Below are positions 56,600 through 64,000 of a stretch of DNA of 64,000 bases, in pieces. The position numbers and the translations under genes are program-made. The stretch covers positions 1 through 64,000 of the forward strand of contig JAOTVX010000008.1 in the NCBI GenBank assembly GCA_029863175.1, written 5' to 3'. How positions within the stretch are numbered: position 1 is the first letter of the stretch; the number at the start of each line of letters is the position of its first letter. The notes below the pieces were generated by a model that was given only the letters and a program-made list of their open reading frames with translations, made no database searches and was not told the DNA's origin. Origin of the DNA: Betaproteobacteria bacterium (GTDB taxonomy: Bacteria; Pseudomonadota; Gammaproteobacteria; Burkholderiales; SG8-41).

Positions 56600-56980
56600 A
56601 TGACGCGCTCACAGGAAGCTCGCGCGCTGCGTGCAGGCGAGCCGTTACCAGCCGAGACGGTCATCGCACGGCGGGCGTCGGGACTTCATGCGATCCGCAG
56701 GGAGTTCATCATTCGCCTGCTTCAATCCGGCGTGAAGGTAAGTACTTTGGACGTCGATTGGGACGATTCGAATGAAACATTGTTGAGCGAACAGGTAACC
56801 AGCGCGGTGCGCAGGCTGCTTCACAGGGGGCGTCGTCGGGTAGTTGGCGAGTTTCCGGACCTCTGGCGGTTGTGCTATCCCGATGATGAAGAACTCAAAG
56901 CCGAGGTAGATAAGGAAATCGAGCGTATGGTTGATGAGGCGCGGAAAAATGCGATGGAGGATTTAGGTAAGAACCGCTAG
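56600..56980 (+). CDS. Hypothetical protein
   Basis: 126 residues. A highly charged, mostly helical protein: a middle segment VKVSTLDVDWDDSNETLLSE, then a basic stretch (RRLLHRGRRRVVGEFPDLW) and a long Glu/Lys-rich C-terminal helix (DEELKAEVDKEIERMVDEARK). No signal peptide, no membrane segment, no family recognised. Preceded by gaggaaag, with an in-frame TTG three bases before the ATG. Confidence 0.5.
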   Translation: MTRSQEARALRAGEPLPAETVIARRASGLHAIRREFIIRLLQSGVKVSTLDVDWDDSNETLLSEQVTSAVRRLLHRGRRRVVGEFPDLWRLCYPDDEELKAEVDKEIERMVDEARKNAMEDLGKNR

Positions 56981-57010
56981 GAGGCTCTGCGAAGCCAGCG
57001 ACTGATGTTG

Positions 57011-57307
57011 CTAACTGCGTGGCCGGGCGCCCACTTTGCGGATGAAGCCGGCCATCGTCAACACCATGACGCCCAGAAGAATTAACGCCGCCGCCATTAC
57101 CCAGACCAGGGTTTTCGGTTCAACGACGATCAGCACGCCGACGATAATCAACAAGACCCCTGGGAGCATCAGCAGCCAGCCAAAGGGCCGTTTCTCGATC
57201 GTCTTCATGCACATCCTCGCCATCGGGCACATTGCCATTGCACCTCCAGTCGGGTTCTGCTCCGACGCCGATGACTGCCCAGCTTGTTTCAAAGCATGTT
57301 GAGTCAT
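57011..57307 (-). CDS. Small two-helix membrane protein with CPMARMC motif
   Basis: 98 residues. An ideal aggaggtt site precedes the ATG. The N-terminal 35 residues include CPMARMCMK, a Met/Cys-rich stretch that could bind copper or another soft metal. Two membrane helices follow (GWLLMLPGVLLIIVGVLIVV and VWVMAAALILLGVMVLTMAG), then a basic tail. Probably a real gene of unknown function; metal binding is an inference from the motif alone. Confidence 0.65.
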   Translation of the reverse strand: MTQHALKQAGQSSASEQNPTGGAMAMCPMARMCMKTIEKRPFGWLLMLPGVLLIIVGVLIVVEPKTLVWVMAAALILLGVMVLTMAGFIRKVGARPRS

Positions 57308-57576
57308 GGGTAACCTCCTGTGGGCTAAGGTTGCCTGATCAGATCTACACGGTCACATTTGACATAATTTGAGCCTGCCTGCGTTGACGTGGATCAGACT
57401 TTTCGCCAATCATAGAGGGCCCGCTCCGGGCCGGCGGCGGCCTGGTTGGGAGTCAGTGGGCGGGGTCGCGGGTCAAGTCTTCTGGGGATTTCCGCTTCGA
57501 TTCGAGAGCGGACGGTCCATGGGATGCTCTGCGCGAGTTGCGCTTAACTGTGCAAGGCATTGGAGGAATCGATCTC

Positions 57577-58053
57577 ATGGCGATACAGCGAACCGGCCAC
57601 GTTGCTCTCAGGGTGCGTGACCTCGAAGTCACTCGGCGTTTCTATTGCGATGTGCTGGGAATGCAGGTCGCCGATGAATTTCCTGGCCGAGGAATATTTT
57701 TCCGCTTCGGCAGTTATCACCATGATATCGTGGCGTTCAAAGCTGACGACGGCGCAGAGCCGGCCAGCGACAAACATGCCGGTGCAGCGCATATTGCGTT
57801 TGTTACCGATGACTTTGAGACCGTAAGGTCTTTCTATCATCGATTGAAGGAGCTTGATATACCCGTACGCAGCACTGATCACGGCTTCACGAAGAGCATC
57901 TATTTCTCTGATCCCGATGGCATACAACTGGAGATCTATGCCGAGGTACCGGAGTTCAATTATCTTGCGGAAGGGCTTAAGGTGCGGGAGCCGATGGAAA
58001 TCGATGACCCTTCGGCCTCCGCGCCGCTCACGCCGGCCGGTCGCTTGAGATAA
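57577..58053 (+). CDS. VOC family (glyoxalase/dioxygenase-like) protein
   Basis: 158 residues. Two beta-alpha-beta modules: TGHVALRVRDLEVTRRFYCDVLGMQV and AGAAHIAFVTDDFETVRSFY. Metal ligands would be His in GHVALR and HIAF, and the last Glu in IQLEIYAE. FSDPDGIQLEIY is the classic VOC end. A ttggagga site precedes the ATG at 10 nt. Substrate unknown. It is followed by a cupin gene in the same direction after 46 nt. Confidence 0.85.
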   Translation: MAIQRTGHVALRVRDLEVTRRFYCDVLGMQVADEFPGRGIFFRFGSYHHDIVAFKADDGAEPASDKHAGAAHIAFVTDDFETVRSFYHRLKELDIPVRSTDHGFTKSIYFSDPDGIQLEIYAEVPEFNYLAEGLKVREPMEIDDPSASAPLTPAGRLR

Positions 58054-58099
58054 ATGGGGCAGTAGAACGGGATCAGGGTGACTGGTTGCAGGAGGAAAA

Positions 58100-58627
58100 A
58101 TGAGGCAAGCCGACCACCGGTTTCGCGCCATCCGTGACAGACAGATCAAGTGGAAGGAAGGCGCGGCGACCAAGCTGCTCACGCTTCCGCGCGGCGTGAA
58201 GGTTAAGATTTTCTCCCACGATCCGGTCACGAAACGGATCGACATGAAGGTGAAGTTTCCGAAGGGCTATGTCGAGCCCGCGCACACGCACAAGAGCTGG
58301 CACTCCATCCTGGTGACCAAGGGGCGGATGTGCGTGGCCGGCAAGGATTTGCGGCCCGGCGACTACGTGTTCGGATGGGACACGCTCCACGGCCCCTATG
58401 AGTACCCCGACGGCTGCGAAGTATTCGTGGTATTCATGGGCGGCGGTACTCAGCACGCCTGGAAGGAAGGCGTACACCTGCGCCATCGGACAAAATGGCG
58501 CGCCCGGACCGTTGCCGGGAAACACGCCGTGGCGAGGGGCGAGGCGGCCAGAGCGCGCGCACTCACGAAGAAGCCCGCCGCAAGACCGTCGGGCGCGCGG
58601 CGCGGTGGCACGGCAAAGCGCCGCTAA
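58100..58627 (+). CDS. Cupin-domain protein
   Basis: 175 residues. The first cupin motif has PAHTHKSWHSILVTKGRMCVAG with two His; the second has LRPGDYVFGW and HGPYEYPDGCEVFVVF. A Lys/Arg/Ala-rich C-terminal tail (~145-175) is basic and probably disordered. The ggagg site is 6 nt before the ATG. The tail ends exactly where the HsdR fragment begins, so the 3' end may be a recombination junction. Confidence 0.8.
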   Translation: MRQADHRFRAIRDRQIKWKEGAATKLLTLPRGVKVKIFSHDPVTKRIDMKVKFPKGYVEPAHTHKSWHSILVTKGRMCVAGKDLRPGDYVFGWDTLHGPYEYPDGCEVFVVFMGGGTQHAWKEGVHLRHRTKWRARTVAGKHAVARGEAARARALTKKPAARPSGARRGGTAKRR

Positions 58628-59215
58628 GTGAAAGTAAAGCTTGCCGACGGGAAGGAGCGCACCATCCAGCACAAGGTGGTGACCAGCTTCTGGCACGCCG
58701 ATGGAACCCCATTAACCGCGCAGCAGTTGATGGAACTGCTCTTCCGAAAGCTGCCGGAGTTTTTCAAGAACGAGGCCGAACTGCGCGTTATCTGGAGCGC
58801 GCCGGATACGCGGAAGAAGCTCTTGCAGGGACTCGCCGAGAAAGGCTTTGGCCGTGAGCAACTGTCCGAGGTGCAAAAGATCATCGACGCGGAGAAGAGC
58901 GATCTCTTCGACGTGCTGGCGCACGTGGCCTACGCACTCCCGCCGGTCACCCGCGAGGTGCGGGCGGCCACTGCCAAGGCCCATATCAACACCCGTTTCA
59001 GCGCCAAACAGCAGGTGTTTCTCGATTTCGTGCTGTCTCAATACGTTTCGCTCGGCGTAGAGGAACTTGATCAGGAGAAGCTCATGCCCCTATTGCGGCG
59101 CAAGTATCACAACTCCATCGCCGACGCCGTGGCCGATCTGGGCAGGCCGGATGACATCAGCAGGGTGTTCGCCGGCTTCCAGAGGTACTTGTATCAGCGA
59201 CAGGCCGTCGCATGA
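58628..59215 (+). pseudogene. hsdR: Orphan C-terminal domain of a type I restriction subunit R
   Basis: 195 residues. VKLADGKERTIQHKVVTSFWHADGTPLTAQQLMELL, GLAEKGFGREQLSEVQKIIDAEKSDLFDVLAHVAYAL and LSQYVSLGVEELDQEKLMPLLRRKYHNSIADAVADLG are, by family resemblance, the EcoEI_R_C domain. The nuclease and translocase domains (about 600 residues) are missing. The frame starts directly after the cupin stop codon. No hsdM or hsdS is nearby. It is a truncated relic, and remnants alone do not restrict DNA. Confidence 0.75.
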
Positions 59216-59297
59216 GGTTGCTTGGCTTGACGTCGGCGCCGAGCTCGCTCAGACTTGATTCGTAATGACAACGTACGAGGTGATGGTGAGGTGAAGA

Positions 59298-59924
59298 ATG
59301 GCTAGGTTGCCCTTCGTTCAAGATAACCATGCATCAGAAGACGTCCGCGCTGCATTCGAGGCAGCGAACAGCTTCAATGGTCGAGTCGCCAATTCGATGC
59401 GGGTATTTGCCCACTCAGCGGCAATTGTAAAGTTCCTTCTGCCACTCCAGGCCGTGCTCCAGAAGGACGGCCTTGGCTGCAAGCTCGACGCGAAGACGCG
59501 TGCGCTGGCAATGATCAAGGTTTCGGCCCTCAACGAGTGCCGGTATTGAATAACGCACAATCGCCTGGTCGGGCGAACGACAGGCTGGACCGAGGAGCAG
59601 CTCGATGCCCTCAGCACCGACGGCTATATCGAAAGTTCGCTTTTCGGTGAACGCGAGAAGGCGGTCATCCGATGGGCCGAACTGGTGACGTGGAACAAGG
59701 CTCGCTATGACGACGACGCATTCGCGCAGCTTGCCAAGCACTTCGACAGCACTGAGATCGTCGAGCTAACGACAGTCGCGGCCTTTCGAGGCCTGATGAA
59801 CCGTTTCATGGACTCGTTGCACATCGAGCTCGAAGGGCCGGAGCTTCAGGCGCGAGGAGGGCGCGCCGGCGCAAGCCGGGAAGACCTCCATGCGTACGTC
59901 GAGAAGCTGGTAGATCTCGTGTAA
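59298..59924 (+). CDS. AhpD/carboxymuconolactone decarboxylase-like protein, candidate selenoprotein (CxxU)
   Basis: 208 codons from ATG 59298, with a gaggtgaag site. A single in-frame TGA at codon 84 (59547-59549) interrupts VSALNECRY-TGA-ITHNRLVG. AhpD/CMD proteins have CxxC with His three residues after the second Cys (CPYCxxH), so the TGA stands exactly on the second redox Cys (Cys81-Arg-Tyr-X84-Ile-Thr-His87). After it the frame is open for 124 codons with coherent sequence (TGWTEEQLDALSTDGYIE, AVIRWAELV, EIVELTTVAAFRGLMNRF). A stem-loop 13 nt after the TGA fits a SECIS. Alternative: a nonsense mutation. It is probably a thiol/alkylhydroperoxide-type redox enzyme. Confidence 0.7.
59563..59585 (+). 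promoter_or_regulatory. SECIS-like stem-loop
   Basis: gcct-g-gtcg-GGCGAA-cgac-aggc: two 4-bp helices with one bulged base and a six-base apical loop beginning GG. The stem starts 13 nt, and the loop 22 nt, after the TGA. Bacterial SECIS elements need an apical loop about 16-37 nt after the UGA with a G among its first two bases; this meets both. Short hairpins are common by chance, so the support is modest. Confidence 0.5.
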
Positions 59925-60006
59925 ACCCGTCGCGCCGGGCCTGTTTCCGGTGTGGTAGATTGTTCGGACCGCGCACGGTGTCACGCTTGAATAACTTTGA
60001 AACTGC

Positions 60007-60067
60007 TAAATGGGACCGAGTGCACTTTTCTGCACGTTTCCGAGAAATGTGAACCCAGCCCCATTTA
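60007..60067. repeat. REP/MITE-like palindrome
   Basis: Arms taaatgggaccgagtgca and aaatgtgaacccagccccat (in inverted orientation, ending tta) around a short centre. It is immediately upstream of the ThDP-enzyme gene, whose gaggaga site begins 12 nt later. Confidence 0.6.
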
Positions 60068-60092
60068 CATATCTGCCGAGGAGAAATAAGAA

Positions 60093-61772
60093 ATGCCGAA
60101 AATGACAGGCGCGCAGGTACTCGCTGAAATGCTCAAGGGTTACGGAATCACCCACATCTTCCATGTTCCCGCTGTGCTCCGGCGCACGATGGCGGAATTG
60201 GAGGAGCGGACCCAAATCAAGCGCATCCAGACCCACGGAGAAAAATCGGCCGCCTATATGGCGGACGGCTACGCTCGCGCCTCGCGCAAGCCGGCGCTCT
60301 GCATGGCTCAGGTCATCGGGGCCATGAATCTGGCGGCGGGCCTCCGGGATGCCTGGCTGGCGAAGTCCCCCGTGATTGCCATGACGGGCGGGCGGCTGCC
60401 GCAGACGAAGTTTCGCAAGGTCTATCAGGAGATTGACGATGTGCCCGCTTTCGAGCAGGTCACGAAGTTCAACGCCACGATAGACGATGTCTCACGCATA
60501 CCCGACATGGTGCGCCAGGCCTTCCGCGTCGCCACCTCGGGAACGCCGGGACCGGTGCATCTTCAGTTCCAGGGCAACGAGGGGCAGATGGACCGGGGGG
60601 AAGCGGATATGGATGTTTACGTGGAACGCGACTTTGACCACGTTCCGCCCTTCCGCCCCGAGCCGGAGATGGAACGAGTGAAGGCGGCGGTGAAAATCCT
60701 TTCGGAGGCCAAGAAACCCATCATCGTGGCGGGAGGCGGCATCCGCGCGTCCGGTGCCGGCCGCGAACTCGTCGCGCTTGCCGAGAAGCTTCAGATTCCA
60801 GTGGCGACTTCTTTGACCGGGAAGGACAGCATTTCCGCCAATCACCCGCTCTCGGTGGGCGTGGTGGGGTCGTATTCCCGAATCTGCGCGAACCAGGCAG
60901 TGAACGAGGCTGACCTCGTCTTCTTCGCCGGCTCTGAGACCGGCGGGATGACCACCCACTTCTGGGCGATACCGCGCATCGGCATCCCCGCCATCCAGCT
61001 TGATATCAACCCCGAGCAGCTCGGGCGGAACTATCCTCTCAAAGCGGCCGTACTGGGCGACGCGAAGGTATCGCTCCAAAAGATGATCGACATGGCGGAC
61101 ACGAGCACGGCCGCTTCGAGAAAGGCGTGGGTCGAACGCACACAGGCGATCGTCGCCGAATGGCACGGGAAGTTCGACCCGCTCTTGAACTCGGATGCGG
61201 TGCCAATGCGGCCCGAGCGCATTTGTAATGACTTGTCCAGGTTTCTTCCCTCGGACGCGATGGTCCTGGCGGACACCGGCCACGCGGGCATGTGGATGGG
61301 CGGCATGTTTGACCTCATGCACCCGGGCCAGAGCTATGCGCGGAGCTTCGGCCATCTGGGCTGGGCCTTTTCGGCAGGTCTGGGCGCCAAGTGCGCGTTG
61401 CCCGACCGGCCCGTCCTCACCTTCACGGGCGACTCGGGGTTCTGGTATCACATCGGCGAGATTGAAACGGCCGTGCGCTGGAAGATCAACGCCGTCACCC
61501 TTGTGAACAACAACCGGTCCGGTAATCAGTCGAAGCGGGGCTTCGACATCGCCTATGGCGGGCAGCAGACCGAAAAGGCGCGCGAGATGTGGATGCTCAA
61601 CGAAGTGAACTTCGCGAAAATCGCAGAGGACATGGGGGCGGTCGGAATCCGCGTTGAAAAGCCGGGCGAGCTCAAGGGCGCGCTCGAGCAGGCATTCAAG
61701 GCCAATGCGCCCGTCATCATCGACGTCGTGAGCGATATCGATGCCTTGGCTCCGCTCGCCTGGGCGCCGTAA
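60093..61772 (+). CDS. Thiamine-diphosphate-dependent enzyme, acetolactate-synthase-like
   Basis: 559 residues. The N-terminal Pyr domain has the catalytic Glu in QTHGEKSAAYMADGYARAS. A central TPP_enzyme_M domain includes KPIIVAGGGIRASGAGRELV. The C-terminal PP domain has FTGDSGFWYHIGEIETAVRWKINAVTLVNNN, the metal/ThDP motif, with GDS in place of the common GDG. FAD-binding residues of true acetolactate synthase are not evident. It is closer to the decarboxylase/benzaldehyde-lyase-like branch. Substrate unknown. Confidence 0.87.
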   Translation: MPKMTGAQVLAEMLKGYGITHIFHVPAVLRRTMAELEERTQIKRIQTHGEKSAAYMADGYARASRKPALCMAQVIGAMNLAAGLRDAWLAKSPVIAMTGGRLPQTKFRKVYQEIDDVPAFEQVTKFNATIDDVSRIPDMVRQAFRVATSGTPGPVHLQFQGNEGQMDRGEADMDVYVERDFDHVPPFRPEPEMERVKAAVKILSEAKKPIIVAGGGIRASGAGRELVALAEKLQIPVATSLTGKDSISANHPLSVGVVGSYSRICANQAVNEADLVFFAGSETGGMTTHFWAIPRIGIPAIQLDINPEQLGRNYPLKAAVLGDAKVSLQKMIDMADTSTAASRKAWVERTQAIVAEWHGKFDPLLNSDAVPMRPERICNDLSRFLPSDAMVLADTGHAGMWMGGMFDLMHPGQSYARSFGHLGWAFSAGLGAKCALPDRPVLTFTGDSGFWYHIGEIETAVRWKINAVTLVNNNRSGNQSKRGFDIAYGGQQTEKAREMWMLNEVNFAKIAEDMGAVGIRVEKPGELKGALEQAFKANAPVIIDVVSDIDALAPLAWAP

Positions 61773-61779
61773 GAATGGT

Positions 61780-61812
61780 TAATGGGTCTGTCCCGATTTG
61801 TTGTCCCCATTT
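61780..61812. repeat. REP-like palindrome, short form
   Basis: aatgggtctgtcccgatttg then ttgtccccattt is a compact member of the aaatggg...cccattt family, between the convergent ThDP-enzyme and AKR genes. Confidence 0.5.
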
Positions 61813-61847
61813 GTTCGCGCACGCAGCGGGATCGATGTTCGTCACGT

Positions 61848-62753
61848 TTACAGCGCGTCGAAGAACTGCTCCATTTTCCCGCGCAGTGCCTGATCGGGCA
61901 GCCGGCCGCGCGCAGCGCCGAGGTTGTCGACGACATGCGCAGGCCTGCGCGTCCCGGGAATCGCGCAGGTCACCGCAAGGTGTCCGATGACGTACTTGAG
62001 GAAGAACTGCGCCCAGCTCTGGCAGTCGAACTCGGCCGCCCAGGCCGGAAGCGGCTTACCGCGAACCGCGGAGAAGAGCCGCGCGCGGCCGAAGGGCAGG
62101 TTGACGAGCACCGCGACGCCGCGCTCGAGCGCGAGGGGCAGAATGCGCTCGGCAGCGGTGCGGTTTTCGATCGAGTAGTCGACCTGTACGAAGTCGAGCT
62201 TCTCTTTCGTCAGCACCGCTTCCATCTCGTCGTACTGCGAATCGCGCGAGGTCGTGACGCCGACGTAGCGGTAACGCCCGGCGGCCTTTCCCTCGCGCAT
62301 GGTGGCGAGCTGGGTCGTGGTGTCGGAGAGGCTGTGCACCTGGATGAGGTCAATCCGATCGGTGCGCAGGCGTTTGAATGAGGCGTTCATCTCCTCGATG
62401 CCGGCCTTACGTCCGTCGGTGTAGACCTTGGTCGCGAGAAACAGCTGCTTGCGGATTCCGAGCTCGGCGATGAGCTGGCCAAGTACCAGTTCCGAGTTGC
62501 GATAGAGCGGCGCGGTGTCGATGAGCTTTCCGCCCGCGGCGGCGAAGGTCTTCAGCGTCTCGCGCAGGGGCGCGATCTCCGCCTCCGGTCCGGTGCCATA
62601 ACGGTTGGTGCCGATGCCGACGACGGGCAAGCGCTCGCCGCTCGAGGGTATCGGCCGCGTCGTGAGTTCCGCCGCGCTCTGCGCAGCTCCGGCGAGCGCA
62701 CTCGCCGCCGCGCCCGCGCCGAGCTTGAGGATGTCGCGCCGCGTGATCTTCAT
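61848..62753 (-). CDS. Tat-exported aldo/keto reductase
   Basis: 301 residues from ATG 62753. A twin-arginine signal (TRRDILKLGAGAAASALAGAAQ) leads. The AKR barrel shows VVGIGTNRYGTG, KLIDTAPLYRNSELVLGQL (catalytic Asp/Tyr), FLATKVYTDGRK (Lys), IDLIQVHSLSD (His) and a C-terminal CAIPGTRRPAHVVDNLGA cofactor site. It probably reduces or oxidises a carbonyl in the periplasm. It lies 20 nt after the tctA stop and is likely cotranscribed with it. Confidence 0.88.
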   Translation of the reverse strand: MKITRRDILKLGAGAAASALAGAAQSAAELTTRPIPSSGERLPVVGIGTNRYGTGPEAEIAPLRETLKTFAAAGGKLIDTAPLYRNSELVLGQLIAELGIRKQLFLATKVYTDGRKAGIEEMNASFKRLRTDRIDLIQVHSLSDTTTQLATMREGKAAGRYRYVGVTTSRDSQYDEMEAVLTKEKLDFVQVDYSIENRTAAERILPLALERGVAVLVNLPFGRARLFSAVRGKPLPAWAAEFDCQSWAQFFLKYVIGHLAVTCAIPGTRRPAHVVDNLGAARGRLPDQALRGKMEQFFDAL

Positions 62754-62773
62754 GGTGAACCGGTTCAACCCCG

Positions 62774-64000
62774 TCACTGAAGCGGCCAGGGCAGCGTTAC
62801 ATAGTCCTGCAACAGGCCCTGCGGATACTCCAGGGAGAGGAGGTGCGACAGGATGCCGAGCAGCAGAACGAAAACGGCCGCACCGAGCGTGCAGGCCCAA
62901 TGCGGCACCCGCGCCTTGACCCGCATGAAGGCGTAGATGAAAGTGGCGACGCCAATGACGAACCCGCCAACCGCGGACACGGCCAGCATGCCCGCCAGCC
63001 ACAGCAGGTAGTGCTCGTTGCTGCGCCGGTCGACAGCGGTGCCAAATGCAGCCCGTTCGTTATCGTAGAAGACCGAGCTCGCGTGCTTGGTCCGGGCCAT
63101 CTGGATTCCCAGCGGCACCAGGAAGGCAAGGGTGAGGAGACTCGACGTGATGGGATAGAGGCCGGTCAGGATTTGCCAGCGCAGTCCATCACCGAGCACG
63201 ATCAGCGTGAAGACCAAAACAGCGAAGTAAAACGCGGTTTGCGGCGCGAGTCCAGTCGCGGCGTGAACCCCTTTTTCAGCCGGCTCGCCACCTGCCTTGT
63301 AGCGCGCTGCCGCGTAGATCGAGAAGACGATGATGGCAGCGAGCACGAGCACGATCGGTCGTTCCAGGAAGGTGAGCTTGTAGACCTGGAAAGTGTGATA
63401 GATCGATGCTTCGACTTTGCCCGAGAGCACGAAGCCGATCAACAACGCCGGCCGGGGCCAACCGAAGCGCTTCATGTAGATGCCAAGCGCTCCGACGAGG
63501 AACAATGCGATCAAGTCGCCCCAATCGCGCGTTGCCTGAAATGCGGCGAAGAAGATGATCCCGAACATGAAGGGCGCAATCAGCGTGTAGCGGATGGTCG
63601 TCAACTTCGCGATCGGCACGGCAAGAAAGAGGCAGGTTCCGGCCCCGATAACATTGGCCAGCGCGACCGACCAGATGATGAGGTAGACGAGGTCGAGGTC
63701 CTCCGTAATCATGCCGAGCCCCGGCTCGATACCGATCAGGATGAACCCGCCCAGCAGCAACGCCATGCTGCCCGATCCGGGAATACCGAAGAGGAGGGTT
63801 GGGATGAGCGCGCCGCCTTCTTTGGCGTTGTTCGCAGCCTCCGGCGCCAGCACGCCCCGAATGTCGCCGGTGCCGAAGGTTTCAGGATTGCGCGATGTCT
63901 GGACGACGTGACCGTACGCGATCCAGTCGATTACCGTATTGCCGAGTCCGGGCAGCGCGCCGCACAGGCAACCGATTGCCGCGCAGCGCAGGACGATGAA
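62774..64000 (-). CDS. tctA: Tripartite tricarboxylate transporter permease TctA (partial)
   Basis: The window holds the C-terminal ~408 residues; the start lies beyond 64000. The frame reads GALPGLGNTVIDWIAYGH, VVQTSRNPETFGTGDIRGVL, APEAANNAKEGGALIPTLLF, GIPGSGSMALLLGGFILIG, which is the TctA (TTT family) signature. About nine membrane segments follow. TctA works with TctB and a TctC periplasmic binding protein to take up carboxylates. It is not a TRAP protein. Confidence 0.9.
   Translation of the reverse strand, partial: FIVLRCAAIGCLCGALPGLGNTVIDWIAYGHVVQTSRNPETFGTGDIRGVLAPEAANNAKEGGALIPTLLFGIPGSGSMALLLGGFILIGIEPGLGMITEDLDLVYLIIWSVALANVIGAGTCLFLAVPIAKLTTIRYTLIAPFMFGIIFFAAFQATRDWGDLIALFLVGALGIYMKRFGWPRPALLIGFVLSGKVEASIYHTFQVYKLTFLERPIVLVLAAIIVFSIYAAARYKAGGEPAEKGVHAATGLAPQTAFYFAVLVFTLIVLGDGLRWQILTGLYPITSSLLTLAFLVPLGIQMARTKHASSVFYDNERAAFGTAVDRRSNEHYLLWLAGMLAVSAVGGFVIGVATFIYAFMRVKARVPHWACTLGAAVFVLLLGILSHLLSLEYPQGLLQDYVTLPWPLQ

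Noticed and set aside
59547..59549. Calling the AhpD-like gene a plain pseudogene
   Set aside because: The stop is a TGA on a catalytic Cys with a hairpin behind it and a clean frame on both sides. A nonsense mutation is kept as the alternative.

Overview
The window is GC-rich, densely coded chromosomal DNA, most likely from a betaproteobacterium. The main evidence is the gene block smpB, ratA, rnfH, DUF4124, guaB, guaA, tadA, together with NRDE, DUF4936 and ygfZ homologues, orphan xanthine-dehydrogenase-type hydroxylases and a TctA-type transporter. I know this gene order and these families mainly from betaproteobacteria; genus cannot be read from the sequence. No rRNA, no intact tRNA, no CRISPR array and no intact transposase or integrase was found.

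Layout. (1) 1-13.3 kb is accessory and scarred. It holds a DUF4382 lipoprotein, PilZ, an RcnB/CigR-like protein, a CBS protein, ChaC, a truncated cytochrome c, an NMT1/SsuA-type ABC importer, a small AT-rich membrane-anchored gene and an orphan molybdenum hydroxylase. Between them lie an orphan PEP-CTERM tail, a PilZ tail and repeated terminator modules. It ends at a 45-nt 3' fragment of tRNA-His (13327-13371), which looks like an integration scar. (2) 13.5-18.6 kb is housekeeping backbone: smpB, ratA, rnfH, DUF4124, guaB, guaA. (3) 18.6-36.9 kb looks like an 18.3-kb genomic island inserted at the 3' end of guaA. A degenerate copy of the guaA terminus lies just before tadA, and a 13-bp repeat is shared by both ends. 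Its cargo is an oxyR/katG/ZIP/dps oxidative-stress module plus a light and photo-oxidative module: a B12-binding MerR regulator of the LitR/CarH type heading a ten-gene lipid operon (two Cfa-type methyltransferases, FAD oxidoreductase, DUF1365, desaturase, lipocalin, DUF1295, DUF2878, DUF6134), and divergently phrB and tspO. (4) 36.9-45.9 kb resumes backbone: tadA, an L,D-transpeptidase, an SDR, a transglutaminase-like lipoprotein, mtnA, a bifunctional aldolase/dehydrogenase, GNAT, NRDE and DUF4936. (5) 46-52 kb is a catabolic operon with FAD, 2Fe-2S and a split molybdopterin subunit, a zinc alcohol dehydrogenase and an Asp/Glu/hydantoin racemase-like protein. (6) 52-57 kb has a universal stress protein, small hypothetical genes and ygfZ. 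(7) 57.5-64 kb has VOC and cupin proteins, an orphan HsdR C-terminus, an AhpD-like gene, a ThDP enzyme, a Tat-exported aldo/keto reductase and a tctA that runs off the window.

The most unusual single signal is the AhpD/CMD-like gene at 59298-59924. Its only in-frame TGA falls exactly on the second cysteine of the redox CxxC motif, and a stem-loop fitting bacterial SECIS geometry follows it. It is a candidate CxxU selenoprotein. The second is the guaA-anchored island, which joins H2O2 defence and light-responsive lipid/photolyase genes in one unit.
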